Shown piece after piece: positions 45,802 through 54,638 of a stretch of DNA of 64,000 nt. Both the position numbers and the translations under genes were made by a program. Under the pieces are notes generated by a model, which worked only from the letters and a program-made list of their open reading frames with translations, did no database searches and was not told the DNA's origin. Source of the DNA: Halorubrum sp. CBA1229 (lineage in GTDB: Archaea; Halobacteriota; Halobacteria; Halobacteriales; Haloferacaceae); NCBI RefSeq assembly GCF_003721435.2, contig NZ_CP054585.1, positions 2,666,001 to 2,730,000 of the forward strand, written 5' to 3'. The first letter of the stretch is position 1. Every line of letters starts with the position of its first letter.

Positions 45802-47682
45802 ATGAACGCGTTGACGGACCTGTTCGCCGAGAACACGCTCCTGTGGGTCCTCACCGGTGTCCTCGCTTACTCCGCGGCCGCGCTGTGGCTCCGGAACCGC
45901 GGGATACTCCCGGAGTCGGTCGGCGTCTCCGGCCCGGTACTGACCCTCCGGACGCTCCGCGGCCGCGAGTTCCTCGACCGGCTCGCGGCCCCGAAACGGT
46001 TCTGGCGCGGGCTCGCGAACCTCGGGCTCGGCGGGGCCTTAGTGGCGATGGTCGGGTCCTTCTTCCTGATCCTCTCGTCGGCGGCCTCGGCGCTGAACAC
46101 CGCTCAGCCCTCCGCCATCCAGCAGCCGCAGAACTTCCTCATCATCCCCGGCGTCAACGACTTCCTCCCGCTGTCGGTCGCGCCGGAGATCGTCGCCGGC
46201 CTCGCGGTCGCGATGGTGATCCACGAGGGCGCGCACGGCCTGCTGTGCCGCGTCGAGGGGATCGACATCGAGTCGATGGGGCTCGTCTTCTTCACCGTCC
46301 TGCCCGTGGGCGCCTTCGTCGAGCCGAACGAGGAGGCGACGCAGGAGGCGTCTCGCGGCGGCCGCGCCCGGATGTTCGCGGCCGGCGTCACCGCCAACAC
46401 GCTGCTCACGGTTGTCGTGTTCGCGCTGCTGTTCGGCCCCGTGGTCGGCGCGATATCGCCGGCTCCGGGATACGCCGTCGGCGAGGTGACCCCCGGGTCG
46501 CCGGCCGACGCGGCCGGTCTCGCGGCGGGCGACCGACTCGTCGAGGTCGACGGCGCCCCGGTCGACACGGCGGCCGAGTTCGAGGCAGCGCTTGCCGATG
46601 CCGGTGACACGGTGACGGTCACGGCCGACGACGGCGACGGGGAGCGGACCGTCGAGGTGAGCCGGCAGCTGCACGCGGTCGGTTCCGCCGGCGGCAACCC
46701 CCTCGGCGTGACGATCACCGACGCACCGCTGACGATCGAGTCGGTGAACGGCGAGCCGGTGGCGACCGAGGGCGAGTTCTACGACGCCGTCGGCGACGCG
46801 GAGCGCGCCACGGTGTCGGTGGCGGCCGCCGATGGAAGCGGCGGCAACGCCAGCGACGCCAACGCCACGACCGCGGAGATCCCGGTCGGCGCGTACGCGC
46901 TCGGCGTGCAGGAAGACGGGCCGCTCGACGACGCCGGCGCGGCGCCCGGCGCGCCGCTGACGATCGTCTCGATCGACGGCGAGCGGATCCACGACGCGGA
47001 CGCGCTCTCGGGCGTCCTCGGCGAGCGCGAGCCGGGCGCGACCGTCGAGGTGATCGCGTACGACGGCGACGACGAGCGGCAGGCATACGACGTCGAGCTG
47101 GCCCCGCACCCGAACCGCGACGGCGGGTTCGTGGGCGTCTCGGTGTTCCCCGGCTCCAGCGGGCTCGCGCTCGACGACTTCGGCGTCTCCGAGTACCCCG
47201 CCGGCGCGTACCTCGAACTGCTCGGCGGCGACGGCGGCGAGGCCGCGGGAGACGGGATGGCGCTCGGCGGCCTGACCGATTCGCCGCTCGGGCTCGTGTT
47301 CGTCTCGCTGATCCTCCCGCTCGGCAGCCTGTTCGGGCTCCCGTTCAACTTCGCGGGGTTCACCGGCGAGGTGACCAACTTCTTCGTCGTCGAGGGGGCG
47401 CTCGGCGCGCTCGGCGGCGGGGTCTTCCTGCTCGCGAACCTCCTCTTCTGGACCGGCTGGATCAACATCCAGCTCGCGCTGTTCAACTGCCTGCCAGCGT
47501 TCCCGCTCGACGGGGGGCGGATCCTCCGGATGGTCGCCGAGGCGGTGGTCAGCCGGATCCCGCTCTCCGACCGGCACGCCGCCGTCCGCACGATCACGGT
47601 CTCGTCCGGGCTCGTCATGCTCGCCGGGCTGATCGCGATGGTGTTCGGCAACCAGATCCTCGCGGCGCTCGGGCTGATCTGA
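45802..47682 (+). CDS. site-2 protease (M50) with PDZ domains
   Basis: Intramembrane zinc metalloprotease of the S2P/RseP type, cutting transmembrane substrates within the membrane. 626 residues: HEGAH (residues 141-145) is the zinc motif HExxH, and NCLPAFPLDGGRIL near 570 carries the second metal ligand (Asp of the LDG motif). Between them lie PDZ domains: EVTPGSPADAAGLAAGDRLVEVDG, plus a second and third copy (TIVSIDGERIHDADALSG). The N-terminus is hydrophobic. Substrates are unknown. Confidence 0.9.
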   Translation: MNALTDLFAENTLLWVLTGVLAYSAAALWLRNRGILPESVGVSGPVLTLRTLRGREFLDRLAAPKRFWRGLANLGLGGALVAMVGSFFLILSSAASALNTAQPSAIQQPQNFLIIPGVNDFLPLSVAPEIVAGLAVAMVIHEGAHGLLCRVEGIDIESMGLVFFTVLPVGAFVEPNEEATQEASRGGRARMFAAGVTANTLLTVVVFALLFGPVVGAISPAPGYAVGEVTPGSPADAAGLAAGDRLVEVDGAPVDTAAEFEAALADAGDTVTVTADDGDGERTVEVSRQLHAVGSAGGNPLGVTITDAPLTIESVNGEPVATEGEFYDAVGDAERATVSVAAADGSGGNASDANATTAEIPVGAYALGVQEDGPLDDAGAAPGAPLTIVSIDGERIHDADALSGVLGEREPGATVEVIAYDGDDERQAYDVELAPHPNRDGGFVGVSVFPGSSGLALDDFGVSEYPAGAYLELLGGDGGEAAGDGMALGGLTDSPLGLVFVSLILPLGSLFGLPFNFAGFTGEVTNFFVVEGALGALGGGVFLLANLLFWTGWINIQLALFNCLPAFPLDGGRILRMVAEAVVSRIPLSDRHAAVRTITVSSGLVMLAGLIAMVFGNQILAALGLI

Positions 47683-47779
47683 CGGCCGGCGGGCGCGCTC
47701 CGCCTCGCCGGCGGCGTCTGCTCGCGGACCGGTTCCGCGAGAGGGAAACGGGTTTCTCCGCGGGCCGAAACGGTGCGGT

Positions 47780-49057
47780 ATGAGCCAAGAACGCACCGTC
47801 GAGATCGAGGGACACATCATCGACAGCGGGACGATGCAGCGCTGTTTCGGCGCGGTGATGGATCTGGGCGGCTCATTCGACGTCGAGCGGTTCGACGTCG
47901 GGAAACACGAGGACGAGGAGTCGTACTGCCGGCTGACGGTCTCGGCCGACGACTCGGAAACGCTCCAGGCCATCCTCCACGAGCTCCACCAGAACGGCGC
48001 GGTGCTGGAGAGCCCTTCCGAGGTCGACCTCGTCGCGGCCCCCGCGGACAAGGTCGTCCCGCCCGACTTCTACTCGACGACGAACCACCCGACCGAGGTG
48101 CTGTACGACGGCGAGTGGATCGAGGTCGAGCGGATCGAGATGGACTGCGCGCTGGTTGTGGACCCCGACGGCGGGCCTGACGGAGAGCCGCGAGCGTACA
48201 CCAAGGTGCTCAACGCGGTCGACGAGGGCGACCTGATCGCGACCGACCAGTCGGGGATCCGGGTGCGCCCCCCTGAGCGACCCCGCAGCGGTGGCGGCGC
48301 GTTCGGCTTCATGCAGGGCGGCGTCTCCTCGGAGCGCCCGTCGGAGTCCACCATCCGCGAGGTCGCGGCGGAGCTCCGCGAGGTGAAGCGCGCGGGCGGA
48401 AACGTCATGGTCGTCGCGGGGCCGGCGGTGATCCACTCCGGCGCGGGCGACGCGCTCGCGGACCTCGTCGAGGCCGACTACGTCGACGCGCTCTCGGCCG
48501 GGAACGGGTTCGCGACCCACGACCTCGAGCGCTCCATCTACGGCACGTCGCTCGGGATGAACGTCGAGACGCTCGAACACCCGCGGAAGGGGCACAAACA
48601 CCACATCTGGACGATCTCGGAGATCATCCGGGCGGGCGGGATCGAGGCCGCGGTCGAGGACGGCGTCGTGACGGAGGGCGTGATGTACCAGTGCGTCGAG
48701 CGCGACGTCGACGTCGTGCTCGCGGGCTCGATCCGCGACGACGGCCCCCTCCCGGACACGATCACGGACGCCGTCGAGGCGCAGGACGCGATCCGCGAGC
48801 AGGCCCACGAGGCCGACATCGTGATCATGCTCGCGACGCTGCTCCACTCGGTCGCCGTCGGGAACTGCCTTCCGTCGACGACGAAGACCGTCTGCGTCGA
48901 CATCGATCCCGCGACCGTCACCCAGCTGCTCGACCGCGGTTCGGCGCAGGCCGTCGGGATGGTCACCGACATCGGGACCTTCGTCCCCAAGCTCGCCGAG
49001 TTCGTGCTGGGGGAGGGCGGCGACGCGACCGCCCCGGCCGGTGGAGGCGACCGATGA
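47780..49057 (+). CDS. archaeal ornithine cyclodeaminase (LOR/SDH, TIGR00300-type)
   Basis: 425 residues. Proteins of this kind have been shown to convert L-ornithine to L-proline with release of ammonia, using NAD. N-terminus TVEIEGHIIDSGTMQRCFGAVMDLGGSFDVERFDVGK is the LOR/SDH region; C-terminal Rossmann part contains VMVVAGPAVIHSGAGDAL, ALSAGNGFATHDLERS and the conserved Cys in VMYQCVERDVD. Its stop overlaps the start of the acetyltransferase gene (ATGA), so both are co-translated. Confidence 0.85.
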   Translation: MSQERTVEIEGHIIDSGTMQRCFGAVMDLGGSFDVERFDVGKHEDEESYCRLTVSADDSETLQAILHELHQNGAVLESPSEVDLVAAPADKVVPPDFYSTTNHPTEVLYDGEWIEVERIEMDCALVVDPDGGPDGEPRAYTKVLNAVDEGDLIATDQSGIRVRPPERPRSGGGAFGFMQGGVSSERPSESTIREVAAELREVKRAGGNVMVVAGPAVIHSGAGDALADLVEADYVDALSAGNGFATHDLERSIYGTSLGMNVETLEHPRKGHKHHIWTISEIIRAGGIEAAVEDGVVTEGVMYQCVERDVDVVLAGSIRDDGPLPDTITDAVEAQDAIREQAHEADIVIMLATLLHSVAVGNCLPSTTKTVCVDIDPATVTQLLDRGSAQAVGMVTDIGTFVPKLAEFVLGEGGDATAPAGGGDR

Positions 49058-49602
49058 CGGTCGCGCTCCGACCGTACGACCCCGCAACCGACGCCGATGG
49101 GCTCTACGACTGCAAGCTCGCCTTCGAGCGCGGGCTCGGCGAGAACACGGGCGGCGACGACAAGGCGGCCGCCTACGAGGGGAAGCTCACCGACGGCTAC
49201 CGCGAGCGCTGGCTCGCGTGGGTCGGGCGGTGCGTCGCGGACGACGAGTGGTGCGTGACGGTGGCGGTGGCGGGGGGCGACGACGGGACCGCCGGCCGGG
49301 ACCGCGGCGGCGACGGGACCGCCGGCGAGGTCGTCGGCTACGTCTTTGTCCTCCCCGAGCGGCTCGCGATGATCTGGGACGCGGCCGTGCTCAACGAGCT
49401 CTACGTCGCTCCGGCGCACCGGGGCGCGGACGTCGCCGACGACCTCATGGCCGCCGCCGTCGACCTCGCGGCCGACCAGTCGCTCCCGCTCGACCGCCTC
49501 GTGCTCGACGTCGACCCCGCGAACGAGCGCGCGAAGGGGTTCTACGACCGCCACGGCTTCGAGTCGTGGGGGGAGATGGTGGCTCGGCCGCTCGACGGCT
49601 GA
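49054..49602 (+). CDS. GNAT-family N-acetyltransferase
   Basis: 182 residues, second gene of an operon with the ornithine cyclodeaminase; start codon shares the ATGA with its stop. GNAT core: LNELYVAPAHRGADVADDLMAAAVDLA (motif A, the Q/R-x-x-G-x-G/A is R-G-A-D-V-A, so slightly degenerate) and LVLDVDPANERAKGFYDRHGFESWGEM. A Gly/Asp-rich insertion (about 74-90) is unusual. The neighbourhood may point to an amino-acid-related substrate, not proven. Confidence 0.82.
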   Translation: MTVALRPYDPATDADGLYDCKLAFERGLGENTGGDDKAAAYEGKLTDGYRERWLAWVGRCVADDEWCVTVAVAGGDDGTAGRDRGGDGTAGEVVGYVFVLPERLAMIWDAAVLNELYVAPAHRGADVADDLMAAAVDLAADQSLPLDRLVLDVDPANERAKGFYDRHGFESWGEMVARPLDG

Positions 49603-49653
49603 GTCGTCTCTTCTCACTCGTCCCCGTCCGAGCCGCCGCGGTTCCGCTGACTC

Positions 49654-49749
49654 GTATCCGTGGACGCGCTCATCCCAGTATCCGTGGACCCGCTCATTCC
49701 CGTATCCGTGGACGCGCCCATGCCCGTATCCGTGGACACGTTCATAGGC
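49654..49749. repeat. 4 x 24-bp tandem repeat
   Basis: Four units of 24 bp starting GTATCCGTGGACGCGCTCAT at 49654, 49678, 49702 and 49726, each diverged by one to four bases. It lies between the acetyltransferase stop and the DUF1648 gene. The last unit includes the TTCATAG stretch at TATA-box distance from ATG 49772, so the repeat may carry the promoter. Confidence 0.9.
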
Positions 49750-49771
49750 GCAGCGCGCGTCGGGCGACGGT

Positions 49772-50449
49772 ATGAGAACCGTTCATCGGCTCGCCGCGGC
49801 GGCGTGGCTCGTGCTGATCGCGGCCGCGTTGAGCGCCGTCGCGGCGCCCTCCCTCCCCGAGCGCGTGGTCACGAACTGGGACGCCGCGGGGCGACCGGCC
49901 GGGACCCTCCCACGGGCGACGGCCGTCTGGCTCTCCCCGGCGATCATGGCCGGTCTCGTCCTGCTTCTGGCCGCCCTGCCGCGGATCGACCCGCTCCGCG
50001 AGAACGTCGCCGCGTTCCGCCCGACCTACGACTGGTTCGTCGTCGCGCTGACCGCGTTCCTCCTCGTCGTCCACGCGGGGATCCTCGCGTTCAACCTCGG
50101 CTACGAGTTCCCGTTCACGTCGCTCCTCGTGGCCGCCGTCTCGCTCCTCGTGTACTACGTCGGCGCGGTGCTCCCGCGGACCGAGCGCAACTGGTTCATG
50201 GGGATCCGCACGCCGTGGACGCTCAGCAGCGACGCGGTCTGGGACCGGACCCATCGGCTCGGCGGACGGCTGTTCAAGCTCGCCGCAGCCGTCGGCGTCG
50301 CGGGGCTGGGGTTCGGGGAGTACGCGGTCCCTCTCCTCGTCGCCTCGGTGGTGGCGGCCGCGGTGGTCACCGCGGCGTACTCGTACGTGGCGTATTCACG
50401 GATCGAGGGTGACGGCGACGGCCCGAGCGGTCCGGGTTCGGAGTCGTAG
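49772..50449 (+). CDS. SdpI/DUF1648 family membrane protein
   Basis: 225 residues, six transmembrane helices. N-terminal DUF1648-like part: LPERVVTNWDAAGRPAGTLPRATAVWLSP. C-terminal SdpI part: YYVGAVLPRTERNWFMGIRTPWTLSSDAVWDRTHRLGGRLF, the signature of immunity-type membrane proteins (SdpI/YhfL). In Bacillus, SdpI protects against the SdpC toxin; no toxin gene is visible here, so the role is open. Confidence 0.85.
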   Translation: MRTVHRLAAAAWLVLIAAALSAVAAPSLPERVVTNWDAAGRPAGTLPRATAVWLSPAIMAGLVLLLAALPRIDPLRENVAAFRPTYDWFVVALTAFLLVVHAGILAFNLGYEFPFTSLLVAAVSLLVYYVGAVLPRTERNWFMGIRTPWTLSSDAVWDRTHRLGGRLFKLAAAVGVAGLGFGEYAVPLLVASVVAAAVVTAAYSYVAYSRIEGDGDGPSGPGSES

Positions 50450-50539
50450 CGTCGACGGCGCCGGAGACGGTGCGCCTGCGCATTCAGGAGCCGAGAACGC
50501 CGGACAGGAGTTAAATGCGAGCCGGCGCCATCTCCGGGT

Positions 50540-50965
50540 ATGAGCTATCTCGTGGCCACAGACGGATCGAACGAAAGCGACGAGGCCGTCCGATACGCCG
50601 CGCGACAGGCGGTCGCGTTCTACGAGACCCTCGAGATCGTCCACGTGTTGACCCCGGACTCGGAGCTCATCGACGGGACGATCGTCCTCCCCGGCGAGGA
50701 GGCCGCGGTCGAGGCCGGCGAGGGGGTTCTCGCCAACGCCAGAACGATCGCGGAGGAGGCGGTCGGCGACGAGCCGATCGACGTGGAGACGCAGCTGCTC
50801 ACCGGTCGCCCGGCAGACGCGATTTCGGAGTACGCGAGCGAAGCGGACGTGAACGCGATCTACGTCGGGCACCGGGGGTTGAGCGAGGAGCGCGAACAGG
50901 TGGTCGGCAGCGTCGCGAAGAGCGTCGTCGACAAGGCCGACGTGCCGGTGACGGTGATCCGGTAG
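50540..50965 (+). CDS. universal stress protein
   Basis: 141 residues: YLVATDGSNESDEAVRYAARQA at the N-terminus and IYVGHRGLSEEREQVVGSVAKSVVDKADVPVTVIR at the C-terminus, with the G-x2-G-x9-GS ATP-binding loop (GHRGLSEEREQVVGS) intact. This is the best-preserved ATP site among the four Usp proteins here. The TATA-like GAGTTAAAT is about 27 bp upstream of the ATG (leaderless). Confidence 0.92.
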   Translation: MSYLVATDGSNESDEAVRYAARQAVAFYETLEIVHVLTPDSELIDGTIVLPGEEAAVEAGEGVLANARTIAEEAVGDEPIDVETQLLTGRPADAISEYASEADVNAIYVGHRGLSEEREQVVGSVAKSVVDKADVPVTVIR

Positions 50966-51035
50966 AGCGTCAGAGACCACGGCAAGGACCACCATTACCG
51001 GGAGTTCAAAACCGTTGCCCGCGTAACACGAAGTG

Positions 51036-51908
51036 ATGTCCGAGGACGTACTCGTCACGGCGGACTGGGTGGAATCGAACCTCGACGCGTTCCAAGACGA
51101 CGACGCCGATCTGCGGCTCGTCGAGATCAACAATCCGACCGTCACCGACGAGTCGGAGTACACGCCGTACGAAGAGGGGCACATCCCCGGCGCGCTGAAC
51201 TTCGAGTGGGACGAGGTGTTCACCGACGAGACGGAGCGCGACATCGTCTCGAAGGCGGACTTCGCGGCCCGCAACGGCGAGGCCGGCATCGACGCCGACA
51301 CGACGGTCGTCGTCTACGGCGGCGGCCGCGTCCCCAACTGGTTCGCGCTGTTCGGCTACTGGATCTACAAGTACTACGGTCACGAGGACGTCCGCGTGAT
51401 CGACGGCGGGAAGGGATACTGGGTCGACAACGACTACCCGCTCACGACCGAGGAGCCCGACTTCACGCCGCGCGACTACGAGGCCCGCGGCCCCTTCGAG
51501 AGCGTCCGCGCGTACAAGGACGACATCGACAAGGCGATCGAGGAGGGGATCCCGATGGTCGACGTCCGCTCCCCCGAGGAGTTCTCCGGCGAGGTCATCG
51601 CGCCCGAGGGGCTCAACGAGACGGCCCAGCGCGGCGGCCACATCCCCGGCGCCAGCAGCGTCCCGATCGGGACCACGCTGAACGAGGACGGCACGTTCAA
51701 GAGCGCCGACGAGCTCCGCGAGCTGTACTCGGAGGCCGGCGTCGACGGCGACGAGTCGACGATCACCTACTGCCGCGTCGGCGAGCGCTCGTCGATCGAG
51801 TGGTTCCTCCTGCACGAGCTGCTCGGCTACGACGACGTCCGCAACTACGACGGCTCGTGGACCGAGTGGGGGAACCTCGTGGGCGCGCCGATCGAGACGG
51901 GCGAGTAG
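51036..51908 (+). CDS. thiosulfate/mercaptopyruvate-type sulfurtransferase (tandem rhodanese)
   Basis: Transfers sulfane sulfur from thiosulfate or 3-mercaptopyruvate to cyanide or thiols; cytosolic. 290 residues with two rhodanese domains: the first (residues about 5-135, EEGHIPGALNFEWDEVF) lacks the active Cys, the second has the persulfide Cys246 in TYCRVGERSS and VRSPEEFSGE. Start ATG 51036 chosen over GTG 51033. No strong TATA at leaderless distance was seen. Confidence 0.92.
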   Translation: MSEDVLVTADWVESNLDAFQDDDADLRLVEINNPTVTDESEYTPYEEGHIPGALNFEWDEVFTDETERDIVSKADFAARNGEAGIDADTTVVVYGGGRVPNWFALFGYWIYKYYGHEDVRVIDGGKGYWVDNDYPLTTEEPDFTPRDYEARGPFESVRAYKDDIDKAIEEGIPMVDVRSPEEFSGEVIAPEGLNETAQRGGHIPGASSVPIGTTLNEDGTFKSADELRELYSEAGVDGDESTITYCRVGERSSIEWFLLHELLGYDDVRNYDGSWTEWGNLVGAPIETGE

Positions 51909-52011
51909 GCGGCGGTCACCGCCGTCGACTCGTGACGCTACGTAAATACGTCGCCAAGCGGGGAAGCCGCCGACAGGCCCTTGCGCCGAGAGCCCGAACC
52001 GGCGATCGATC

Positions 52012-52190
52012 ATGGTCGCGGAAGACGAGGCGGAGGCCGCGGGCGGTCCGGGCGACGCGCCGACGCCGCGAGGGCCATCGCCGAGGAACACGGGACGGCC
52101 CCGTCCGGATCGACCGGCGACGGAGCGCCGGCCTCCGGTGACGACCGCGGCCGTCAGACCGACCTGTCCGCGTTCGACGAGGACGACTGA
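52012..52190 (+). pseudogene. small acidic protein split by a frameshift
   Basis: The ATG at 52012 opens an acidic frame (MVAEDEAEAAGGPGD), but the plausible C-terminal half (ARAIAEEHGTAPSGSTGDG ... RQTDLSAFDEDD, stop at 52190) is in a different frame that joins near 52060. One single-base insertion or deletion would restore a protein of about 59 residues. It may be a decayed gene or a sequence error. No homologue recognised. Confidence 0.4.
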
Positions 52191-52240
52191 CCCGGCGACG
52201 CGTGCGAACGTATTTACGCTTGTGTGTCGTATTGTGAAGT

Positions 52241-52474
52241 ATGAACCAGAACGTTGGTGCGACGGATAAGCGCGTTAGAACGGCCCTCGGTGCGGTGCTC
52301 GGTGTCGCCTCGCTCGCGACCCTCGCCGGGGCGGTTCCGCTGCCGGCGCTCGCCGCGCCCGTCCTCGGCGTCGCGTCGCTGCTCATGCTCGGGACTGCCG
52401 CGAGCGGCACCTGTCTGCTCTACTCGCTGCTCGGCGTCGACACGTGTCCGGCGTCGGCGAGCGGCTCGCGATAG
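52241..52474 (+). CDS. DUF2892-type small membrane protein
   Basis: 77 residues: MNQNVGATDKRVRTALGAVLG is the DUF2892 opening (N-V-x-x-x-D-R-x-x-R), then two transmembrane helices (about 14-34 and 37-54), and a C-terminal GTCLLYSLLGVDTCP with two Cys. The family often accompanies rhodanese proteins, and the sulfurtransferase gene is just upstream. Promoter GTATTTACG about 28 bp before the ATG (leaderless). Confidence 0.85.
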   Translation: MNQNVGATDKRVRTALGAVLGVASLATLAGAVPLPALAAPVLGVASLLMLGTAASGTCLLYSLLGVDTCPASASGSR

Positions 52475-52587
52475 AGCGCTCGGCTGGTCCGGTCGCGTCC
52501 GGACAGCAGCGTTGAAACGGTACTTCTCGGCGACTTTCGGACCGGCGGCGACGGCACCCTCAAGTGTGGGTAGTCGTAACGTGTGAC

Positions 52588-52668
52588 ATGAGTCTGCGAG
52601 ACAGACTGACGACCCCCGCGTGGGTGCGCGCGTCGAACCGCTTCGGCGACCGAGGTGACCGCCCGTGA
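52588..52668 (+). CDS. possible 26-residue leader peptide before the GlpA-like gene
   Basis: ATG at 52588 opens 26 codons (MSLRDRLTTPAWVRASNRFG...) ending in TGA at 52666-52668, which overlaps the GTG start of the next gene (GTGA). The overlap suggests translational coupling. Too short to identify; coding status is uncertain and the frame may be chance. Confidence 0.3.
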   Translation: MSLRDRLTTPAWVRASNRFGDRGDRP

Positions 52669-53897
52669 GCGGCGACCCGACCGTCCTCGTGATCGGCGGC
52701 GGCGCGACCGGGGCCGGGGTCGCCCGCGACCTCGCGCTCCGCGGCGTCGACGTGACCCTCGTCGACCGCGGTGGGCTCGGGAGCGGCACCTCCGGGCGCT
52801 CGCACGGCCTGCTCCACAGCGGGGCCCGGTACGCCGAGGCCGACGCGCCCGGCGCCGAGGAGTGCCTCCGCGAGAACCGGACGCTCCGCGAGATCGCCGG
52901 CGCGTGCGTTCGCGAGACCGGCGGGCTGTTCGTCCGCCTCTCGGGCGACGACCCGGACTACTTCGAGGAGAAGATCGACGCCTGCGAGGAGGTCGGCATC
53001 GAGACCGAGCGGCTCGACGGCGACGCGGCGCGGGCGGTCGTTCCCGGCCTCTCCGAGGACGTCGCCGAGGCGTTCCGCGTGCCGGACGGGGTGATCTACC
53101 CGTCCAGACTCGTCGCCGCGAACGCGGCCGACGCCGAGCGACACGGCGCCGCCGTCCGCATCGACGCGCCCGTCGAGGCCATCGAAACGGACGACGGCGC
53201 GGTCTCCGGCGTGCGCCTCGGCGGCGACGTCGACGCGACCCTCGAACCGGACCACGTCGTCAACGCCACGGGGGCGTGGGCCGACCGGATCGCCGAGATG
53301 GCCGGCGTCGAGGTGGGGATGGCGCCGAGCCGCGGCGTGATGATCTCCGTCGAGTACGACGGTCTCGACCCGGTGTTGAACCGGTGTCGCGACCCCGACG
53401 ACGGCGACATCGTCGTCCCCCACGAGGGGGAGGCCGTGCTCGGCACGACGAGCGTCCCGGTCGACGACCCCGACGAGTACGAGCGCGCCGACTGGGAGGT
53501 GGAGCGGTCGGTCGAGGAGTGCGCGGCGATGCTCCCCGCGGTCGCCGACGCGCCGACGGTCCGGACGTGGTGGGGCGTTCGTCCGCTCTACGCGCCCGAC
53601 GAGGCCGGCTCGGACCGACGGGGGATCTCTCGCGGGTTCAGCGTGATCGACCACGCAGACGAGGGCGTCGCGAACCTCCACACCGTCGTCGGCGGGAAGC
53701 TGACGACCTACAGGGAGATGGCCGAGGCGACGAGCGACCTCGTCTGCGAGCGGCTCGGCGTCGACGCCGACTGCGAAACCGCGACGGAGCGGCTCCCCGG
53801 CGCCGACGACCCCGACCGGCTCGACGATCTCGTCGCGCGGTACGGCGGGGCGAACCCGACCGACGCCGGCGTCGTCGACGCCGCTGCCGACGATTGA
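52665..53897 (+). CDS. FAD-dependent oxidoreductase, GlpA-like (short form)
   Basis: Resembles anaerobic glycerol-3-phosphate dehydrogenase subunit A. 410 residues: FAD motif VLVIGGGATGAGVARDLALRG at about 6-26, SGTSGRSHGLLHSGARYAE, VNATGAWADRIAEMAG, and TVRTWWGVRPLYAPDEA plus VGGKLTTYREMAEATSDLVC near the end. True haloarchaeal GlpA is clearly longer with a C-terminal BFD-like [2Fe-2S] domain; that part is missing here. No glpB or glpC gene follows, so it may be a paralogue with its own substrate. GTG start. Confidence 0.78.
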   Translation: MSGDPTVLVIGGGATGAGVARDLALRGVDVTLVDRGGLGSGTSGRSHGLLHSGARYAEADAPGAEECLRENRTLREIAGACVRETGGLFVRLSGDDPDYFEEKIDACEEVGIETERLDGDAARAVVPGLSEDVAEAFRVPDGVIYPSRLVAANAADAERHGAAVRIDAPVEAIETDDGAVSGVRLGGDVDATLEPDHVVNATGAWADRIAEMAGVEVGMAPSRGVMISVEYDGLDPVLNRCRDPDDGDIVVPHEGEAVLGTTSVPVDDPDEYERADWEVERSVEECAAMLPAVADAPTVRTWWGVRPLYAPDEAGSDRRGISRGFSVIDHADEGVANLHTVVGGKLTTYREMAEATSDLVCERLGVDADCETATERLPGADDPDRLDDLVARYGGANPTDAGVVDAAADD

Positions 53898-53932
53898 AAA
53901 GAGGAGATTCGGGGGCGGCGAGACCGTGCCGA

Positions 53933-54523
53933 CTACTCGCCGTCGTCGATCAGGCCGCCGAACACCGAGGTCGCAGTGTCCGGCACGTCGAAGTCGTGGT
54001 AGTGCTCGCCCTTCTCCTTCGAGAGGATGTTGAGGGCGGCGGCGGCGCCGTCGCCGGCCGAGATGACCGCCTGCCACTCCTCGGCGCGGACCATCCCGCC
54101 GGTCGCGTAGGCCCCGTCGACGGTCGTCTCCATGGAGACGTCGACCTCGACCGTGTCGTCGTCGCCGAGCGCGCAGCCGAGCGACTCGGCGAGGTCGCGG
54201 CTCGCGCCCGTCGCCAGCACGAGGTAGTCGGCCTCGTACTCGTCGGACTCGGTAGTCACCGCGAACCCGTCACCCGACTCGGCGACGTCGGTGACCTCCT
54301 CGCCCTGATGGCGGTCGACGCCGAAGTCGTCCGCCTGCTGGCGGGCGGTCGCGAGGAACTCGCTGCCGCCGACCGAGCCGATCCCGGGGTAGTTGAACAG
54401 GTGCGCCTTGTGCATCCACGTCTTGTCGGTGTCGAACAGGACCGCGTCGAGCCCGTTCTTCCCGGCGAACAGTCCCGCGCTGAGTCCGGCCGGTCCGCCG
54501 CCGACGATAGCTACGTCTGCCAT
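53933..54523 (-). CDS. thioredoxin-reductase-like flavoprotein, truncated family member
   Basis: 196 residues, about two-thirds of a normal thioredoxin reductase. FAD motif VAIVGGGPAGLSAGLFAG at 4-21, LVLATGASRDLAESLGC, and the second FAD segment VDGAYATGGMVRAEEWQAVISAGDGAAAALNILS. The NADPH domain and the redox-active CxxC are both absent. Probably a flavoprotein oxidoreductase that accepts electrons in another way. ATG at 54523 or 54532; the former is used. Confidence 0.75.
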   Translation of the reverse strand: MADVAIVGGGPAGLSAGLFAGKNGLDAVLFDTDKTWMHKAHLFNYPGIGSVGGSEFLATARQQADDFGVDRHQGEEVTDVAESGDGFAVTTESDEYEADYLVLATGASRDLAESLGCALGDDDTVEVDVSMETTVDGAYATGGMVRAEEWQAVISAGDGAAAALNILSKEKGEHYHDFDVPDTATSVFGGLIDDGE

Positions 54524-54638
54524 GGCCGTCATTCCGGTCGCGGCGTGATAAGCGTTGGCGGAACCGGTGACGCGGGTGCGGTACTCACGCGCGCGGCGTC
54601 GCCGGCGGCGGAGCGCGCCGGACGGAGACCGCCGAGAG

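Noticed and set aside
46039..48051. 670-codon minus-strand frame across the protease and cyclodeaminase genes
   Set aside because: It spans two real genes of the other strand and is low-complexity Arg/Glu-rich, typical of a shadow frame.
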